A stretch of 64,000 bases of DNA from Oscillospiraceae bacterium (lineage in GTDB: Bacteria; Bacillota; Clostridia; Oscillospirales; Acutalibacteraceae). Each line of letters starts with the position of its first letter. Within the stretch, counting starts at the first letter, position 1. The notes below the pieces were generated by a model, which saw only the letters and a list, made by a program, of their open reading frames with translations, was not told the DNA's origin and searched no databases. A program made the position numbers and the translations under genes. The DNA lies in NCBI GenBank assembly GCA_015065615.1, contig SVPY01000005.1, forward strand, positions 53,122 through 117,121. The letters run 5' to 3'. Of this stretch, positions 43,016-52,180 are shown piece by piece.

Positions 43016-43459
43016 TTAATTCCAGATAACTCCTATGTCATCGGGGTCGTATTCTTCCATACACTTTTTTATAAAATAATCTTTTTCAGCTTCTTTTAAT
43101 AATCTCATGCAGGACTTCAAGGTTTCGGCTTCCATATTTTCACATTTTAATTCAGCTTCTTTTATAATTGCCTCTGCCTTTTCCTTGGCGGCTTTCTCAA
43201 TTTCAGAAGCGGTGAAATCCACGGAAATAACGCTTTCCAAGTATTGGTCGGCCGCTTTCTGGGCAGCTTCAAATACACCGTTTAATTTTAAAGATGCCTC
43301 CGCTATTGAACCCGTTGTTCGCATTTTTATATTTTTCTCTTCAAGCTCAGTTTGAAGCCTGAATATCTCTGAATTCAGTTTTTCGACTTCCGTAGTTTTA
43401 CTCAGCAGGAGTTCGAGTAATTCCGTACGGTTTAATTTTTTCAGCTCTTTACTTGTCAT
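43016..43459 (-). CDS. Coiled-coil protein of unknown function
   Basis: A 147-aa soluble protein. Residues ~1-50 form a leucine-rich coiled coil (MTSKELKKLNRTELLELLL...), followed by SIAEASLKLNGVFEAAQKAA and a second charged helix with repeated Ala/Glu/Lys. The layout resembles small DivIVA/GpsB-like or septum-associated helical proteins, but no family signature was recognised. It is the first gene of the operon with the pilin-like protein and sortase, 30 bases upstream, so it may aid surface-protein assembly (inference). ATG 43459 has AGGA 6 bases upstream; a longer frame to 43501 lacks an RBS. Confidence 0.7.
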   Translation of the reverse strand: MTSKELKKLNRTELLELLLSKTTEVEKLNSEIFRLQTELEEKNIKMRTTGSIAEASLKLNGVFEAAQKAADQYLESVISVDFTASEIEKAAKEKAEAIIKEAELKCENMEAETLKSCMRLLKEAEKDYFIKKCMEEYDPDDIGVIWN

Positions 43460-43500
43460 ATTAGTCCTGTCTTTATTAAAATATACATTTATACAAAACA

Positions 43501-43529
43501 ATTATATTTTAGTTTTCCTGTAAAATCAA
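43501..43529 (-). promoter_or_regulatory. Promoter of coiled-coil/pilin/sortase operon
   Basis: On the minus strand: TTGATT (43529-43524), 17 bp, TATAAT (43506-43501). Confidence 0.65.
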
Positions 43530-43571
43530 GTATATTGTGTAGGATTTTGTTTTTTAATTAATGAAACTTTA

Positions 43572-43600
43572 TTGCGATAAGATTAAAAATATGCTATCAT
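43572..43600 (+). promoter_or_regulatory. Promoter of Gfo/Idh/MocA gene
   Basis: TTGCGA (43572-43577), 17 bp, TATCAT (43595-43600). Confidence 0.5.
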
Positions 43601-43618
43601 CAATAAAGAGGTGATTAA

Positions 43619-44692
43619 ATGAACCGCGAAGATATTTTTAAATATAACGAACCCCTTAAAAAGGAAATTGACAAAGAGTTTATTTTCAGCGTTATAGGTC
43701 TTGCTCACGGACATATTTACGGTATGGTACAGGGGCTGCTGAACGAAGGCGAAAACGTAAAAATCAAGTACGTATTTGATGAGGATAAAACCTTGGTTGA
43801 AAACTTTTTAAATAAATATCCACAGGCTAAATACGAGGAAGACACCGACAAAATTATATCTGACAGCGAAACAAAGCTAATAGTCAGCGCCGCGATACCT
43901 TCGACCCGCGCTGAAATAGGTATAAAATCCATGAAAAACGGCAAAGACTATTTTGTTGACAAGGCACCTATGATAAGTCTTAAACAGCTTGAAGAGGTCC
44001 AAAAAGTCTCAGCTGAAACAAAAAGGAAATATATCGTATATTATTGTGAAAGTATAGATAACGATTCTGCAATATATGCAAGAGATTTAATTAAAAGGAA
44101 CGTGATTGGCAAAGTTTTCAGTGTATTCGGCGCAGCCCCCCACCGCCTTAATATTGAAACAAGACCTTATTGGTTTTTTGACAAGGCTTATACCGGAGGA
44201 ATTATAACCGATCTTATATGCCACCAGATCCATCAGTTTCTTGATTTCGCCAATGCTGATGATTGTGAAGTTAATTTTGCAAGAAGCGCAAATTTCCACC
44301 ACAAAGAAAAACCCGGTATGGATGATTTCGGTGACGTAATGGTAACCGCGGATAACGGTGCAGTTGCTCATTTGAGAGTTGATTGGTTCAGCCCCGGCGG
44401 CATAAACACCTGGGGTGATTCCAGAATGTTCATAGAAGGTACCGAGGGATACATTGAACTCAGAAAAAATTGTAATATCGGATCAGACAGTAAACCCGAC
44501 CACGTTTTCGTAGCAACAGAAGAAAAAGTATTCTATAACAACGTAAACGGTAAATCCGCCAACGTTTTCTTTAATAACCTTATTAACGACTGCATTTACA
44601 GAACTGATACCGCAATAAACCCCGTAAGAAGTTTTAATGCGATTAAAGCTGCAATAACAGCGCAGAATATGGCGGACGGCATCATAGAATAA
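43619..44692 (+). CDS. Gfo/Idh/MocA-family oxidoreductase
   Basis: A 357-aa NAD(P)-dependent sugar or inositol dehydrogenase-type protein. The N-terminal Rossmann domain is atypical: FSVIGLAHGHIYGM replaces the usual GxGxxG, as in some non-classical members. YFVDKAPMISL occupies the EKP-like site (Lys ~116), and GGIITDLICHQIHQFLDF contains the catalytic-region Asp-His pair (~200). The C-terminal beta-sheet domain is present. The substrate is unknown. GAGGTG lies 5 bases before the ATG. Monocistronic, followed by a bidirectional terminator. Confidence 0.82.
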   Translation: MNREDIFKYNEPLKKEIDKEFIFSVIGLAHGHIYGMVQGLLNEGENVKIKYVFDEDKTLVENFLNKYPQAKYEEDTDKIISDSETKLIVSAAIPSTRAEIGIKSMKNGKDYFVDKAPMISLKQLEEVQKVSAETKRKYIVYYCESIDNDSAIYARDLIKRNVIGKVFSVFGAAPHRLNIETRPYWFFDKAYTGGIITDLICHQIHQFLDFANADDCEVNFARSANFHHKEKPGMDDFGDVMVTADNGAVAHLRVDWFSPGGINTWGDSRMFIEGTEGYIELRKNCNIGSDSKPDHVFVATEEKVFYNNVNGKSANVFFNNLINDCIYRTDTAINPVRSFNAIKAAITAQNMADGIIE

Positions 44693-44695
44693 GCA

Positions 44696-44727
44696 AAGAC
44701 CTGTAGCTTAAAGCTGCAGGTCTTATT
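44696..44727 (+). terminator. Bidirectional terminator after oxidoreductase gene
   Basis: 12-bp stem AAGACCTGTAGC/GCTGCAGGTCTT (one G-T pair) then ATTTTTAT. It abuts the RND gene stop on the opposite strand. Confidence 0.75.
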
Positions 44728-44728
44728 T

Positions 44729-47700
44729 TTATACTATTTTATTTTCGCTTTCCGCTTCGTCCTCTTCGTCTATAATAACTCTCTTAAGTTCCTTCTTATT
44801 GAATATATCGTAAAGAGCAGGAACTACGAATAAGGTCATAAGAGTACCGTATAAAAGTCCTCCTATACTTACAAGCGCAACAGGCTGCATAAGCTCTGAA
44901 CCTAAACCGTTTGCGGCCGCCATAAAGATAAGACCCATAACGGTAGTTAAAGCAGTCATCAGAATAGGACGCATACGTGTTTTACCTGCCGTTAAAATAG
45001 CTTCACGCTTTTCCATACCGCTTAAACGCAGCTCGTTAATATAGTCTATAAGCACGATACCGTTATTAACGATAATACCCGAGAGCATAATGAAGCCAAC
45101 CATTGCAATAATGCTGAGCTCCAAATTAAACATCAACAGCGCAATAAAACCGCCGGTAAAAGCAAGAGGAATGGTAAACATAACGATAAAGGGAGATTTG
45201 AAAGATTGGAACTGAGCAACCATAATAAGATAGATGATAACTACTGCCAACAGAAGCATCTGAATAAGCTGATCGAGAGCTTCTAAAATGGTATTGCTCT
45301 GACCGCCTATCTCCATTGTTACGCCCTGTTTAAGTTCGTAATCCGCAATATATCTTTCAACTTCCGCAGCCGTATTTGTAATATTATATCCTTCCTTAAC
45401 GTTTGCATTTACTTTAATGAAACGGCGCTGACTGTCACGCTGAATGGAATTAAGGCTCATTGTCTCAACAAAATCGGCTATATCAGAAAGTTTCACTTCG
45501 CTTACGCTGCCGTCTGTTATGGAGGTTACTTCCATTTTAAGGTTTTTGATATCTTTTATTTCTTTATCGCTGTGAGAGGCGTAAATAATCGTATCTATTT
45601 TTGTTCCGTCAATACTTACGTTTGTGGCAGTAAGCTCAGTTGTAAGTTCAGCCGCTACGTAGGTATAGACCTGAGCCACCGTAAGCCCCTTTTCCATAGC
45701 TTTATCTTTATCAACAACGATTCTGAATTCGGGAGTGGTATCGTCAAGACCGTCGTCAACAGATTCAATAGACTCTACCTCGGAAATTTTTTCCGCTAAC
45801 CTCTGCGCTTCCTCTGTGAGAAGATCCAAATCGTCGCTATAGAGTGTTACCGAAACGGAGTTACCGCCACCTAAAGCACCCATCATAGAGCTTAAATCCA
45901 TAGCGCCCGTAGCTGTAACAGTACAAGGCAAATCCTTGCATTTTTCTACAATAATTTTAGATATCTCGGAATCCTTCTTATCAGAATTTTCGGAAACAAT
46001 AGCATACATTGATACACTGCTTGGTGCTGAGCCTGTAGAAGCAGAAAGTGTAAGCAAACTGCTGCCACCTGTAAAGCCGCCAAGAGTTTCAATATCTTCA
46101 ATTTCAAGAATTCTGTCCATTACTTCATTGGCAACTTCTTTAGTTTTGCTGAATTCTGTATCCTCAGGCATTGTAACAGTAATAGAGATCTGGTTACCGC
46201 TCATGCTGGGCATATATATAAAACCTTTAGCCAGACACATTGAAACACTTGAAACAAGTAAAACAACAGAAAGCACTATACATATCCACTTGTGTGAAAG
46301 TGAAAATGCGCTTGCTTTTGAATAACCCTTAATAAAGAAATCGAATATTTTATGTGACTTTTCTTTTTGCTCTTTTTTAATAAGCTTTGCGCTGAGGGCA
46401 GGAACAAGAGTGATAGCCACTATTAAACTTGCCATAAGCGAATAGCCTATAGTAAGCGCCATATCTGTAAATATCTGTCTGGTTAAACCCTGAACGAAAA
46501 CTATGGGCAAAAATACGCAAACCGTCGTTAAAGTAGAAGCTGTGATAGCAGCTGTAACCTGCTTTGCGCCGTAAACTGCTGCTCTTGCAGGAGATTCACC
46601 TAAACTGCGCATTCTGTAAATATTCTCGATAACAACAATAGAGTTATCTACCAGCATACCTATACCGATAGCAAGACCCGAAAGCGAAATAACGTTCAAA
46701 GATATTCCGGAGAAATACATTAACGCTATTGCAAACAAAAGTGAAACGGGAATGGAGCACGCAACAACCAATGTGGGTCTTATATCTTTTAAGAACAGCA
46801 AAAGAATCAATACTGCAAATATTGCGCCGAGATAAAGATTTTCAAGCACCGTATTTATAATAATATCGATATAATCGCCCTGGTCTGAAAGGTTAACAAA
46901 TGTTAGACCCTCATATTCTTTTGAAAGCTCCTGCAAGCGATTTGCAATATTTTCTGAAACTGTGGCGGTAGCATATTCTGACTGCTTTGAGAAAGAAATA
47001 ATAATACCATCTTCACTGTCAAGCTTTGCATATACAGAATCGGAATTATCAGAAATATAAACTTCCGCCACGTCGGAAAGCCTTATCTCTCCCACACCGT
47101 CTATATCGAAGAGAAGTAAATTCTGAACTTCATCAAGGGAACTAAGTTTATTGCCGACCTTAACCATATAGTCAACGCCGCCGTCAGAAATATATCCTGC
47201 AGGCATAGCAAAGTTCTGTGCCATAAGAATTTGTGAAAGCATCTGCATTGTGATATCCACTTTAGCAGCATCCAAAGCCTGTTCCTTTTGTGTTTCTATC
47301 TGGTCCTTTGCGTTTTCAATCTGATCCTTTGCAGAGCCAAGCTGACCTTCGGCTGCAGAGATAGTTGTCTGAGCAGAAATAATTTGTGAAAGACCCGATG
47401 AAATTTCAAGCATACCTAAAAGCTGCTGTCTTTTAAGCTCGGCAAGACCTTCGGTAATAGACTTGGAGCCGTTATCGATCTGTTCAAATGCGTTATTTAT
47501 CTGTGTAATGCCATCTTCTATCTGCTTTAAGTTGGCGTCTGTTTCTTCAATAGTAGAATCGATATCTTCCTTTTTTACTCCGAGACCCTCAAGTGTAGCT
47601 TCAGCTGCAGCTTTTGCGGCTACTATTTCTGCCTTATCGCCTGCAAGCTCCAAAAGATATTCAGGAGCGTTTTCTACAGTTGTACCTAAATTAACAAAAT

Positions 47701-48820
47701 TATTTTCACTTGCAAGAATATCATTTTCTACGGTTAAAAGTTCTGTTTTAAGTTCAGCTAATTTAAGTTCTTCATCCTCAGTTAAGGATTCTTTGCTTTC
47801 AAGTTCGCTTATCTGTGTTTCGAGATCGCTTTTATTTGCATTTAAAGCGGTGTAATTATTTATCTCGTTTTCAATACCTGAAATTTTAACGTCAATTTCA
47901 GTTGTATCCTGATTTAATATATTTCTTACTTCTTTTAATGCTTTTGAAAGTTCCGTTAATGCAGTTTTACTGAGTTCAGCGGTTCTTAACTGGTCTTCAA
48001 GCTGAGCTTTGGTCTCTGCAAGCTCTGTTCGCTGATTTATAAGTTCAGCTTCCATAGAACTTGTCTGATTTGCAAGTTCATTTTTTCCGCTTTCAAGCTG
48101 TTCTTTTGCAGAATCAAGATTCTCCTTTTGTGTTTCTAATTCCTCAATACCGTTATTAAGTTCTTCTTCGTTTTTTGAGATCTCCTCTTCTGCCTCATCG
48201 AATTTTCCGAGAACGTAATTTTCTATCCTTTTATTTACATCATCAATTTTATCCTGAGAAAGCACAATACTTATTTGTTCTGTAACCGTACCGCTTAAGG
48301 AAACGCTGGCAACGCCGTTGATACCCTCAAGTCGGCTTAAAATTTCTTCATTTATAAAATTTGTAAGTTCAATATTATTTAAACCATCTTTTTTAACTGC
48401 GGCTACAGTTACAGGAAGCATATCGGGGTTCAGCTTAAGGATATATGGAGTACTTACCATATCATCCCAATTACCTGAAACACCGTTGATTTTCTCACGG
48501 ATATTTGAAACCACGTTATCCATATTAGCACCTTCAGCAAACTGCAGAGTAATCTGGCTTACGTTTTCGGCACTTGTTGACGATATCGCTTCAATATTTT
48601 CAAGTGTGGCAAGCTGCTGCTCCAATGGCTTTGTTATTTCGGTTTCAACTTCCTCAGGTGTAGCACCGGGGTAGGTTGTAATAACCAATGCATAGGGTAA
48701 ATTAATACTTGGAAGCAAATCGGGTGTCATATTAAAAAATGAAACAAAACCCAATACGATTACAAGTACAACAGCAACAAAAACTGTTAACGGTTTTTTA
48801 ACACTGAACTTAGCAAACAT
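44729..48820 (-). CDS. RND-family transporter with large coiled-coil insertion
   Basis: A 1363-aa AcrB-type permease, about 300 residues longer than usual. TM1 (~10-30), PGATPEEVETEITKPLEQ, the GIAIGMLVDNSIVVIENIYR helix (TM4 Asp residues) and PLAFTGGF identify the family. Between SIVLSQDKIDDVN (~185-197) and MLSQILMAQNFAMPAGYI (~527-544) lies a ~335-residue, Glu/Gln/Lys/Ala-rich coiled coil. In AcrB those two flanks are contiguous, so the coil is inserted into the porter domain. In a monoderm without outer membrane or a neighbouring adaptor gene, the insert may act as a built-in extracytoplasmic adaptor or reach into the wall (inference). No regulator is adjacent, but inverted repeats lie just upstream. 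Confidence 0.88.
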   Translation of the reverse strand: MFAKFSVKKPLTVFVAVVLVIVLGFVSFFNMTPDLLPSINLPYALVITTYPGATPEEVETEITKPLEQQLATLENIEAISSTSAENVSQITLQFAEGANMDNVVSNIREKINGVSGNWDDMVSTPYILKLNPDMLPVTVAAVKKDGLNNIELTNFINEEILSRLEGINGVASVSLSGTVTEQISIVLSQDKIDDVNKRIENYVLGKFDEAEEEISKNEEELNNGIEELETQKENLDSAKEQLESGKNELANQTSSMEAELINQRTELAETKAQLEDQLRTAELSKTALTELSKALKEVRNILNQDTTEIDVKISGIENEINNYTALNANKSDLETQISELESKESLTEDEELKLAELKTELLTVENDILASENNFVNLGTTVENAPEYLLELAGDKAEIVAAKAAAEATLEGLGVKKEDIDSTIEETDANLKQIEDGITQINNAFEQIDNGSKSITEGLAELKRQQLLGMLEISSGLSQIISAQTTISAAEGQLGSAKDQIENAKDQIETQKEQALDAAKVDITMQMLSQILMAQNFAMPAGYISDGGVDYMVKVGNKLSSLDEVQNLLLFDIDGVGEIRLSDVAEVYISDNSDSVYAKLDSEDGIIISFSKQSEYATATVSENIANRLQELSKEYEGLTFVNLSDQGDYIDIIINTVLENLYLGAIFAVLILLLFLKDIRPTLVVACSIPVSLLFAIALMYFSGISLNVISLSGLAIGIGMLVDNSIVVIENIYRMRSLGESPARAAVYGAKQVTAAITASTLTTVCVFLPIVFVQGLTRQIFTDMALTIGYSLMASLIVAITLVPALSAKLIKKEQKEKSHKIFDFFIKGYSKASAFSLSHKWICIVLSVVLLVSSVSMCLAKGFIYMPSMSGNQISITVTMPEDTEFSKTKEVANEVMDRILEIEDIETLGGFTGGSSLLTLSASTGSAPSSVSMYAIVSENSDKKDSEISKIIVEKCKDLPCTVTATGAMDLSSMMGALGGGNSVSVTLYSDDLDLLTEEAQRLAEKISEVESIESVDDGLDDTTPEFRIVVDKDKAMEKGLTVAQVYTYVAAELTTELTATNVSIDGTKIDTIIYASHSDKEIKDIKNLKMEVTSITDGSVSEVKLSDIADFVETMSLNSIQRDSQRRFIKVNANVKEGYNITNTAAEVERYIADYELKQGVTMEIGGQSNTILEALDQLIQMLLLAVVIIYLIMVAQFQSFKSPFIVMFTIPLAFTGGFIALLMFNLELSIIAMVGFIMLSGIIVNNGIVLIDYINELRLSGMEKREAILTAGKTRMRPILMTALTTVMGLIFMAAANGLGSELMQPVALVSIGGLLYGTLMTLFVVPALYDIFNKKELKRVIIDEEDEAESENKIV

Positions 48821-48846
48821 AAAATATCTCCGTAAAAAATCATAAT

Positions 48847-48875
48847 CCGCTACAGTATATTGTATACTGTAACGG
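48847..48875. repeat. Inverted repeat upstream of RND gene
   Basis: A 9-bp arm TACAGTATA and TATACTGTA with a 3-base loop, extendable by CCG/CGG, 27 bases upstream of the RND start codon. Position suggests an operator; on the minus strand ATTATGATTTTTT follows, so a terminator cannot be excluded. Confidence 0.55.
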
Positions 48876-48914
48876 ATAAGAAATATTGAATAAAATGTAA
48901 ATTTTTAACTTATA

Positions 48915-48930
48915 TGCAACACTTGTTGCA
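48915..48930. repeat. 16-bp inverted repeat TGCAACA-CT-TGTTGCA
   Basis: Two 7-bp arms around CT lie just after the stop of the nucleotidyltransferase gene and about 95 bases before the RND start. A symmetrical DNA site of this kind suits a dimeric regulator; no T-tract is present. Confidence 0.45.
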
Positions 48931-48937
48931 CATTTGT

Positions 48938-49858
48938 TTAATTCCATAAAGGATTTTTGTAAACACCCTCGTCAGTAAGCTTTTTAATTGACTCCATAAC
49001 AACAGGCTTATCCTCACGGTAAGTAACGCCGAACCACTTATCCTCGGAGTGAAGCACCTTAGCATCGGCTTTATTTTCAACCAAAAGATCATTAACAACA
49101 AAAGGAAGGAAATATTCTGCCTTTAAAGGATTTTTAGGCACGTCGTTTTCGAAGAAAGCAGTGAACTTCTCTTTGAGGGCATCGATCATAGATTCAGTAA
49201 AGCCCCAAAGATTCATAGAAACTGTGGTATCGGGAGCAAGGGAAGTCCATGTTTTTCCGTCGTCCTCAGTAAATTCTGCTACACCGCCGTGGTTTTCTAT
49301 TTTAGTTCTTTCGCAAATACCTTTAAGCATACCGTTTTCGTCTGTTTCGCAAACACCTCTTGCTACGTGACCGTTATCGGAAAGTGTATTCATAATACGG
49401 TAGCCAACCATTGCAAAATGCTTTTTCTCATCGTCTTTTGCATTTACAAGGAAATCGTAAATCTCTTTAAATGCGTGCTGACCGTAGAAATCATCAGCAT
49501 TGATAACGGCAAAAGGTGCGTCAATAAACTCTGCTGCGGAAAGTACTGCGTGACCTGTGCCCCAGGGCTTGATTCTGCCTTCAGGCACTTCGAAACCTTC
49601 GGGAATATCGTTTAAATTCTGGAAAGCATAGTGAACTTCCGTTATTTTTTCAAGCTTTTCTCCTATTACAGCTCTGAAATCTTGATAATTTTCCTTTTTA
49701 ATTATAAATACAAACTTTTCAAAGCCTGCTCTCATAGCATCATAAACGGAGTAATCCATTATAATCTCACCGTTTTGACCAACGGGATCAATCTGCTTTA
49801 AGCCGCCGTAACGGCTACCCATACCTGCTGCCATAATAACTAAAATAGGTTTTTTCAT
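48938..49858 (-). CDS. Sugar nucleotidyltransferase (NTP_transferase family)
   Basis: A 306-aa enzyme activating a sugar-1-phosphate to an NDP-sugar. The N-terminus MAAGMGSRYGGLKQIDPVG is the pyrophosphorylase signature (normally GxGxR...K). GTGHAVLSA (~95) and INADDFYG (~118, metal-binding Asp) follow. It resembles the UTP-hexose-1-phosphate uridylyltransferases that partner N-acetylhexosamine kinases. It follows the LCP gene by 12 bases, and a NahK-like kinase is encoded 1.2 kb upstream on the same strand, so a HexNAc-1-P to UDP-HexNAc salvage route is plausible (inference). Confidence 0.85.
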   Translation of the reverse strand: MKKPILVIMAAGMGSRYGGLKQIDPVGQNGEIIMDYSVYDAMRAGFEKFVFIIKKENYQDFRAVIGEKLEKITEVHYAFQNLNDIPEGFEVPEGRIKPWGTGHAVLSAAEFIDAPFAVINADDFYGQHAFKEIYDFLVNAKDDEKKHFAMVGYRIMNTLSDNGHVARGVCETDENGMLKGICERTKIENHGGVAEFTEDDGKTWTSLAPDTTVSMNLWGFTESMIDALKEKFTAFFENDVPKNPLKAEYFLPFVVNDLLVENKADAKVLHSEDKWFGVTYREDKPVVMESIKKLTDEGVYKNPLWN

Positions 49859-49870
49859 AACTACTCTCCT

Positions 49871-50923
49871 TTATTCCTCAGTGTTTTCGGGTTCGTAAAT
49901 CAGTTCGTATATATGCTGTGCGGCAACGTCTAAATCACAGGTCCACATCCAGCCGCCGTTTTCCATATAGCCCGAAGAGAAGCCTTCGATCTCTTCATCG
50001 GGAATTATGGTCTTCTCAATTGTAAAGCCGTTAAGAACTATGGGCGCTAAATCCATAATTTCGTTGAAATCGAGGGATGTCTCACAGAGAGAGCACATAT
50101 TCTTTACGGTTTCGGGATATGAGGTAACGGGCATATCCACAACTACATCTAAAAGCGCGGTTAAAACCTTCTGCTGTCTTTCAGCTCTGCCGTTATCGTT
50201 ACCGATATTTCTAATTCTCGCAAAAGCAACAGCCTGATCGCCGTTCATATGAACAAGACCGCTTTTATCCATTTTTACATCGGGATTGGTTTCATTTAAA
50301 TTCTTGTTTATCTCTTTAAGCTCGCCCTCTGTAATGGCTATGTCAACACCGCCTACTGCGTCAACAATTTCTGCCATCTTGGTAAAGTTTACCGTTACGT
50401 AGTCGGTAATATCAAGCTTGAAGTTCTGATTGATAACCTTGATAGCATATTCGGGTCCGCCAAACTGATATGCGTGTGTAATTTTATCGTAGCCTGATGA
50501 AGTATAGGTGTAGTCATCACCCATATAGACTCTTATATCACGAAGCAGAGAGATAAGCTTTATTTTGTTATGCTTTTGGTCTACCGATAAAACGAGTATT
50601 GCGTCGCTTCTGCCTGTGAAATCATCACTTCTTGAGTCAACGCCGAAAAGTGCTATGTTCTTGATTGTTTTTTCCGTTACGGTGTGCTCGGTAATACCCA
50701 GCTCATCGGGGGTTTTTGTTATTTCATTGGTAGTAAGGTCGGCAAACATATACGTTGAAAGATACAGCATACCGCATCCGATAACGATCATAAAAACGCA
50801 TATAATGGAAAGAAACGCCATAAGTACTTTTTTCCATTTACCGAACCTTCTGGATTTTTTATATTCAGCTTCTGAAGAATAACTTGATAAATCTTCAAAA
50901 TCATGCTTATTTTTTGTAGCCAT
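49871..50923 (-). CDS. LytR-CpsA-Psr (LCP) family protein
   Basis: LCP enzymes transfer wall teichoic acids or capsular polymers from lipid carriers to peptidoglycan. The 350-aa protein has a basic cytoplasmic N-terminus, one membrane helix (~31-58), an accessory linker, and the catalytic domain with FGVDSRSDDFTGRSDAILVLSVD (~92-114, Asp and Arg). SLLRDIRVYM, KITHAYQFGGPEYAIKVI and the arginine pair FARIRNIGNDNGRAERQQ (~235) complete it. It is co-transcribed with the downstream sugar nucleotidyltransferase, consistent with a cell-wall glycopolymer pathway. Confidence 0.93.
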   Translation of the reverse strand: MATKNKHDFEDLSSYSSEAEYKKSRRFGKWKKVLMAFLSIICVFMIVIGCGMLYLSTYMFADLTTNEITKTPDELGITEHTVTEKTIKNIALFGVDSRSDDFTGRSDAILVLSVDQKHNKIKLISLLRDIRVYMGDDYTYTSSGYDKITHAYQFGGPEYAIKVINQNFKLDITDYVTVNFTKMAEIVDAVGGVDIAITEGELKEINKNLNETNPDVKMDKSGLVHMNGDQAVAFARIRNIGNDNGRAERQQKVLTALLDVVVDMPVTSYPETVKNMCSLCETSLDFNEIMDLAPIVLNGFTIEKTIIPDEEIEGFSSGYMENGGWMWTCDLDVAAQHIYELIYEPENTEE

Positions 50924-51036
50924 TTTACTAACCTTTCCGGATTTTATGTAAATCTGATCCTATTATAAATCAATTCATTTTATTATAACACACTTTGATA
51001 GAATTTTCCATAGAAATATAAATATTTACAAAATAT

Positions 51037-51068
51037 TAAAAATGCCCTTCATACAGAAAGGCATTTTG
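51037..51068 (-). terminator. Terminator after NahK-like gene
   Basis: On the minus strand the stem AAAATGCC/GGCATTTT is followed by T-rich sequence. Confidence 0.75.
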
Positions 51069-51072
51069 TTTT

Positions 51073-52158
51073 TTACATATACTTGTGTATAATTTCCATT
51101 ATTTTATCCCATTTATCCTCAATATCCTTAACAAGCTTAAACTGGTTTCTCGCTCTTACAAGGTTATGCTCGGGATATTTTGTACGGAAATAAACGTCAC
51201 CGTTAATATAGTCGGCAAGGAAACGGATACCCACTTCATAGGTCATAAGCTTTGCTCCAAGAGGGAGTGTCTCAAGCTCAAGCTCTGTTAAAGCGTCTTT
51301 ACAAACAGAAAGGAAACCCTTTGTATATGCTTCGAAAAGGCCTAAATCGAACCACACCTTGCTTAAATCCGCTTCGTCTTCTGCTGCTGTAGAAGCGCCT
51401 GCTCTTAATGAATCGCCGTAATCAAATGCAGTAAGACCGGGCATAACGGTATCAAGGTCAATAATGCAAACAGCCTTGTTTGTTTCGTCATCAACGAGGA
51501 TATTGCTCATCTTTGTATCGTTATGAGTAACCTTTAAAGGAAGCTTTCCTTCATTTAAAAGCTTCATCAATTCGCCTGCAGCCTCTTCTCTTGTAAGAGC
51601 GAATTCAATTTCTGCCTTGCAGTTACCTTTTCTGCCGGATTTATTTGCTTCTATAGCATCGGTAAGCTGTTTGAATCTTGCAGGAGTGTTGTGGAAATCC
51701 TTGATAACTTCATAAAGTGTATCGGCAGGGTAATCAGCAAGCTGACGCTGGAACTCACCGAAAGCGCGGCCGGATTCCTCAAGCATCTCAGGTCCCGTAA
51801 CAACCTCGTGAGCTGTTGCTTTATCAATAAATATCCAGCTTCTCCAATAATCGCCGTTTTCGTCGATAACATAATATTTGCCGTCGTCAGCTTTCAAAAA
51901 ATGCAGTGTTTCACGGTAAATATCACCGCCGCGTGCCTTGATTTTTTCGGCAAGAAAACCCGTAACGCCTACAGAGTTTTCCATGATAGCCGCGGGGTCG
52001 GGAAACACCACTTTATTTATCTTCTGTAAGGTATACATATTCTTATCGGTGAAAACCTTATAAGTCTCGTTAATATGACCGTTGCCGAAAAGAACGACAT
52101 CCTTTACTTCGCCTTCGATATTAAATTTTTCCGCTAATTTCTTAAGTGACTCTACCAT
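51073..52158 (-). CDS. Sugar kinase, NahK/aminoglycoside-phosphotransferase fold
   Basis: A 361-aa APH-fold kinase. GNGHINETYKV (~27) is the nucleotide loop, VTHNDTKMSNILVD (~207-220) is the Brenner motif with catalytic Asp, and CIIDLDTVMPG contains the metal-binding Asp. The overall pattern matches N-acetylhexosamine 1-kinases such as bifidobacterial NahK/LnpB, which phosphorylate GlcNAc or GalNAc at C1. A sugar nucleotidyltransferase gene lies nearby. It follows the degenerate GHKL gene by 22 bases and ends at the terminator 51037-51068. Homoserine or choline kinases share the fold, so the substrate is inferred. Confidence 0.8.
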   Translation of the reverse strand: MVESLKKLAEKFNIEGEVKDVVLFGNGHINETYKVFTDKNMYTLQKINKVVFPDPAAIMENSVGVTGFLAEKIKARGGDIYRETLHFLKADDGKYYVIDENGDYWRSWIFIDKATAHEVVTGPEMLEESGRAFGEFQRQLADYPADTLYEVIKDFHNTPARFKQLTDAIEANKSGRKGNCKAEIEFALTREEAAGELMKLLNEGKLPLKVTHNDTKMSNILVDDETNKAVCIIDLDTVMPGLTAFDYGDSLRAGASTAAEDEADLSKVWFDLGLFEAYTKGFLSVCKDALTELELETLPLGAKLMTYEVGIRFLADYINGDVYFRTKYPEHNLVRARNQFKLVKDIEDKWDKIMEIIHKYM

Positions 52159-52180
52159 TTTTATTCTCCTATGTATTTTA

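Noticed and set aside
44832..45900. Open frames antisense to the RND and other long genes
   Set aside because: They lack ribosome binding sites and recognisable domains and mirror the codon bias of the sense genes; treated as shadows.
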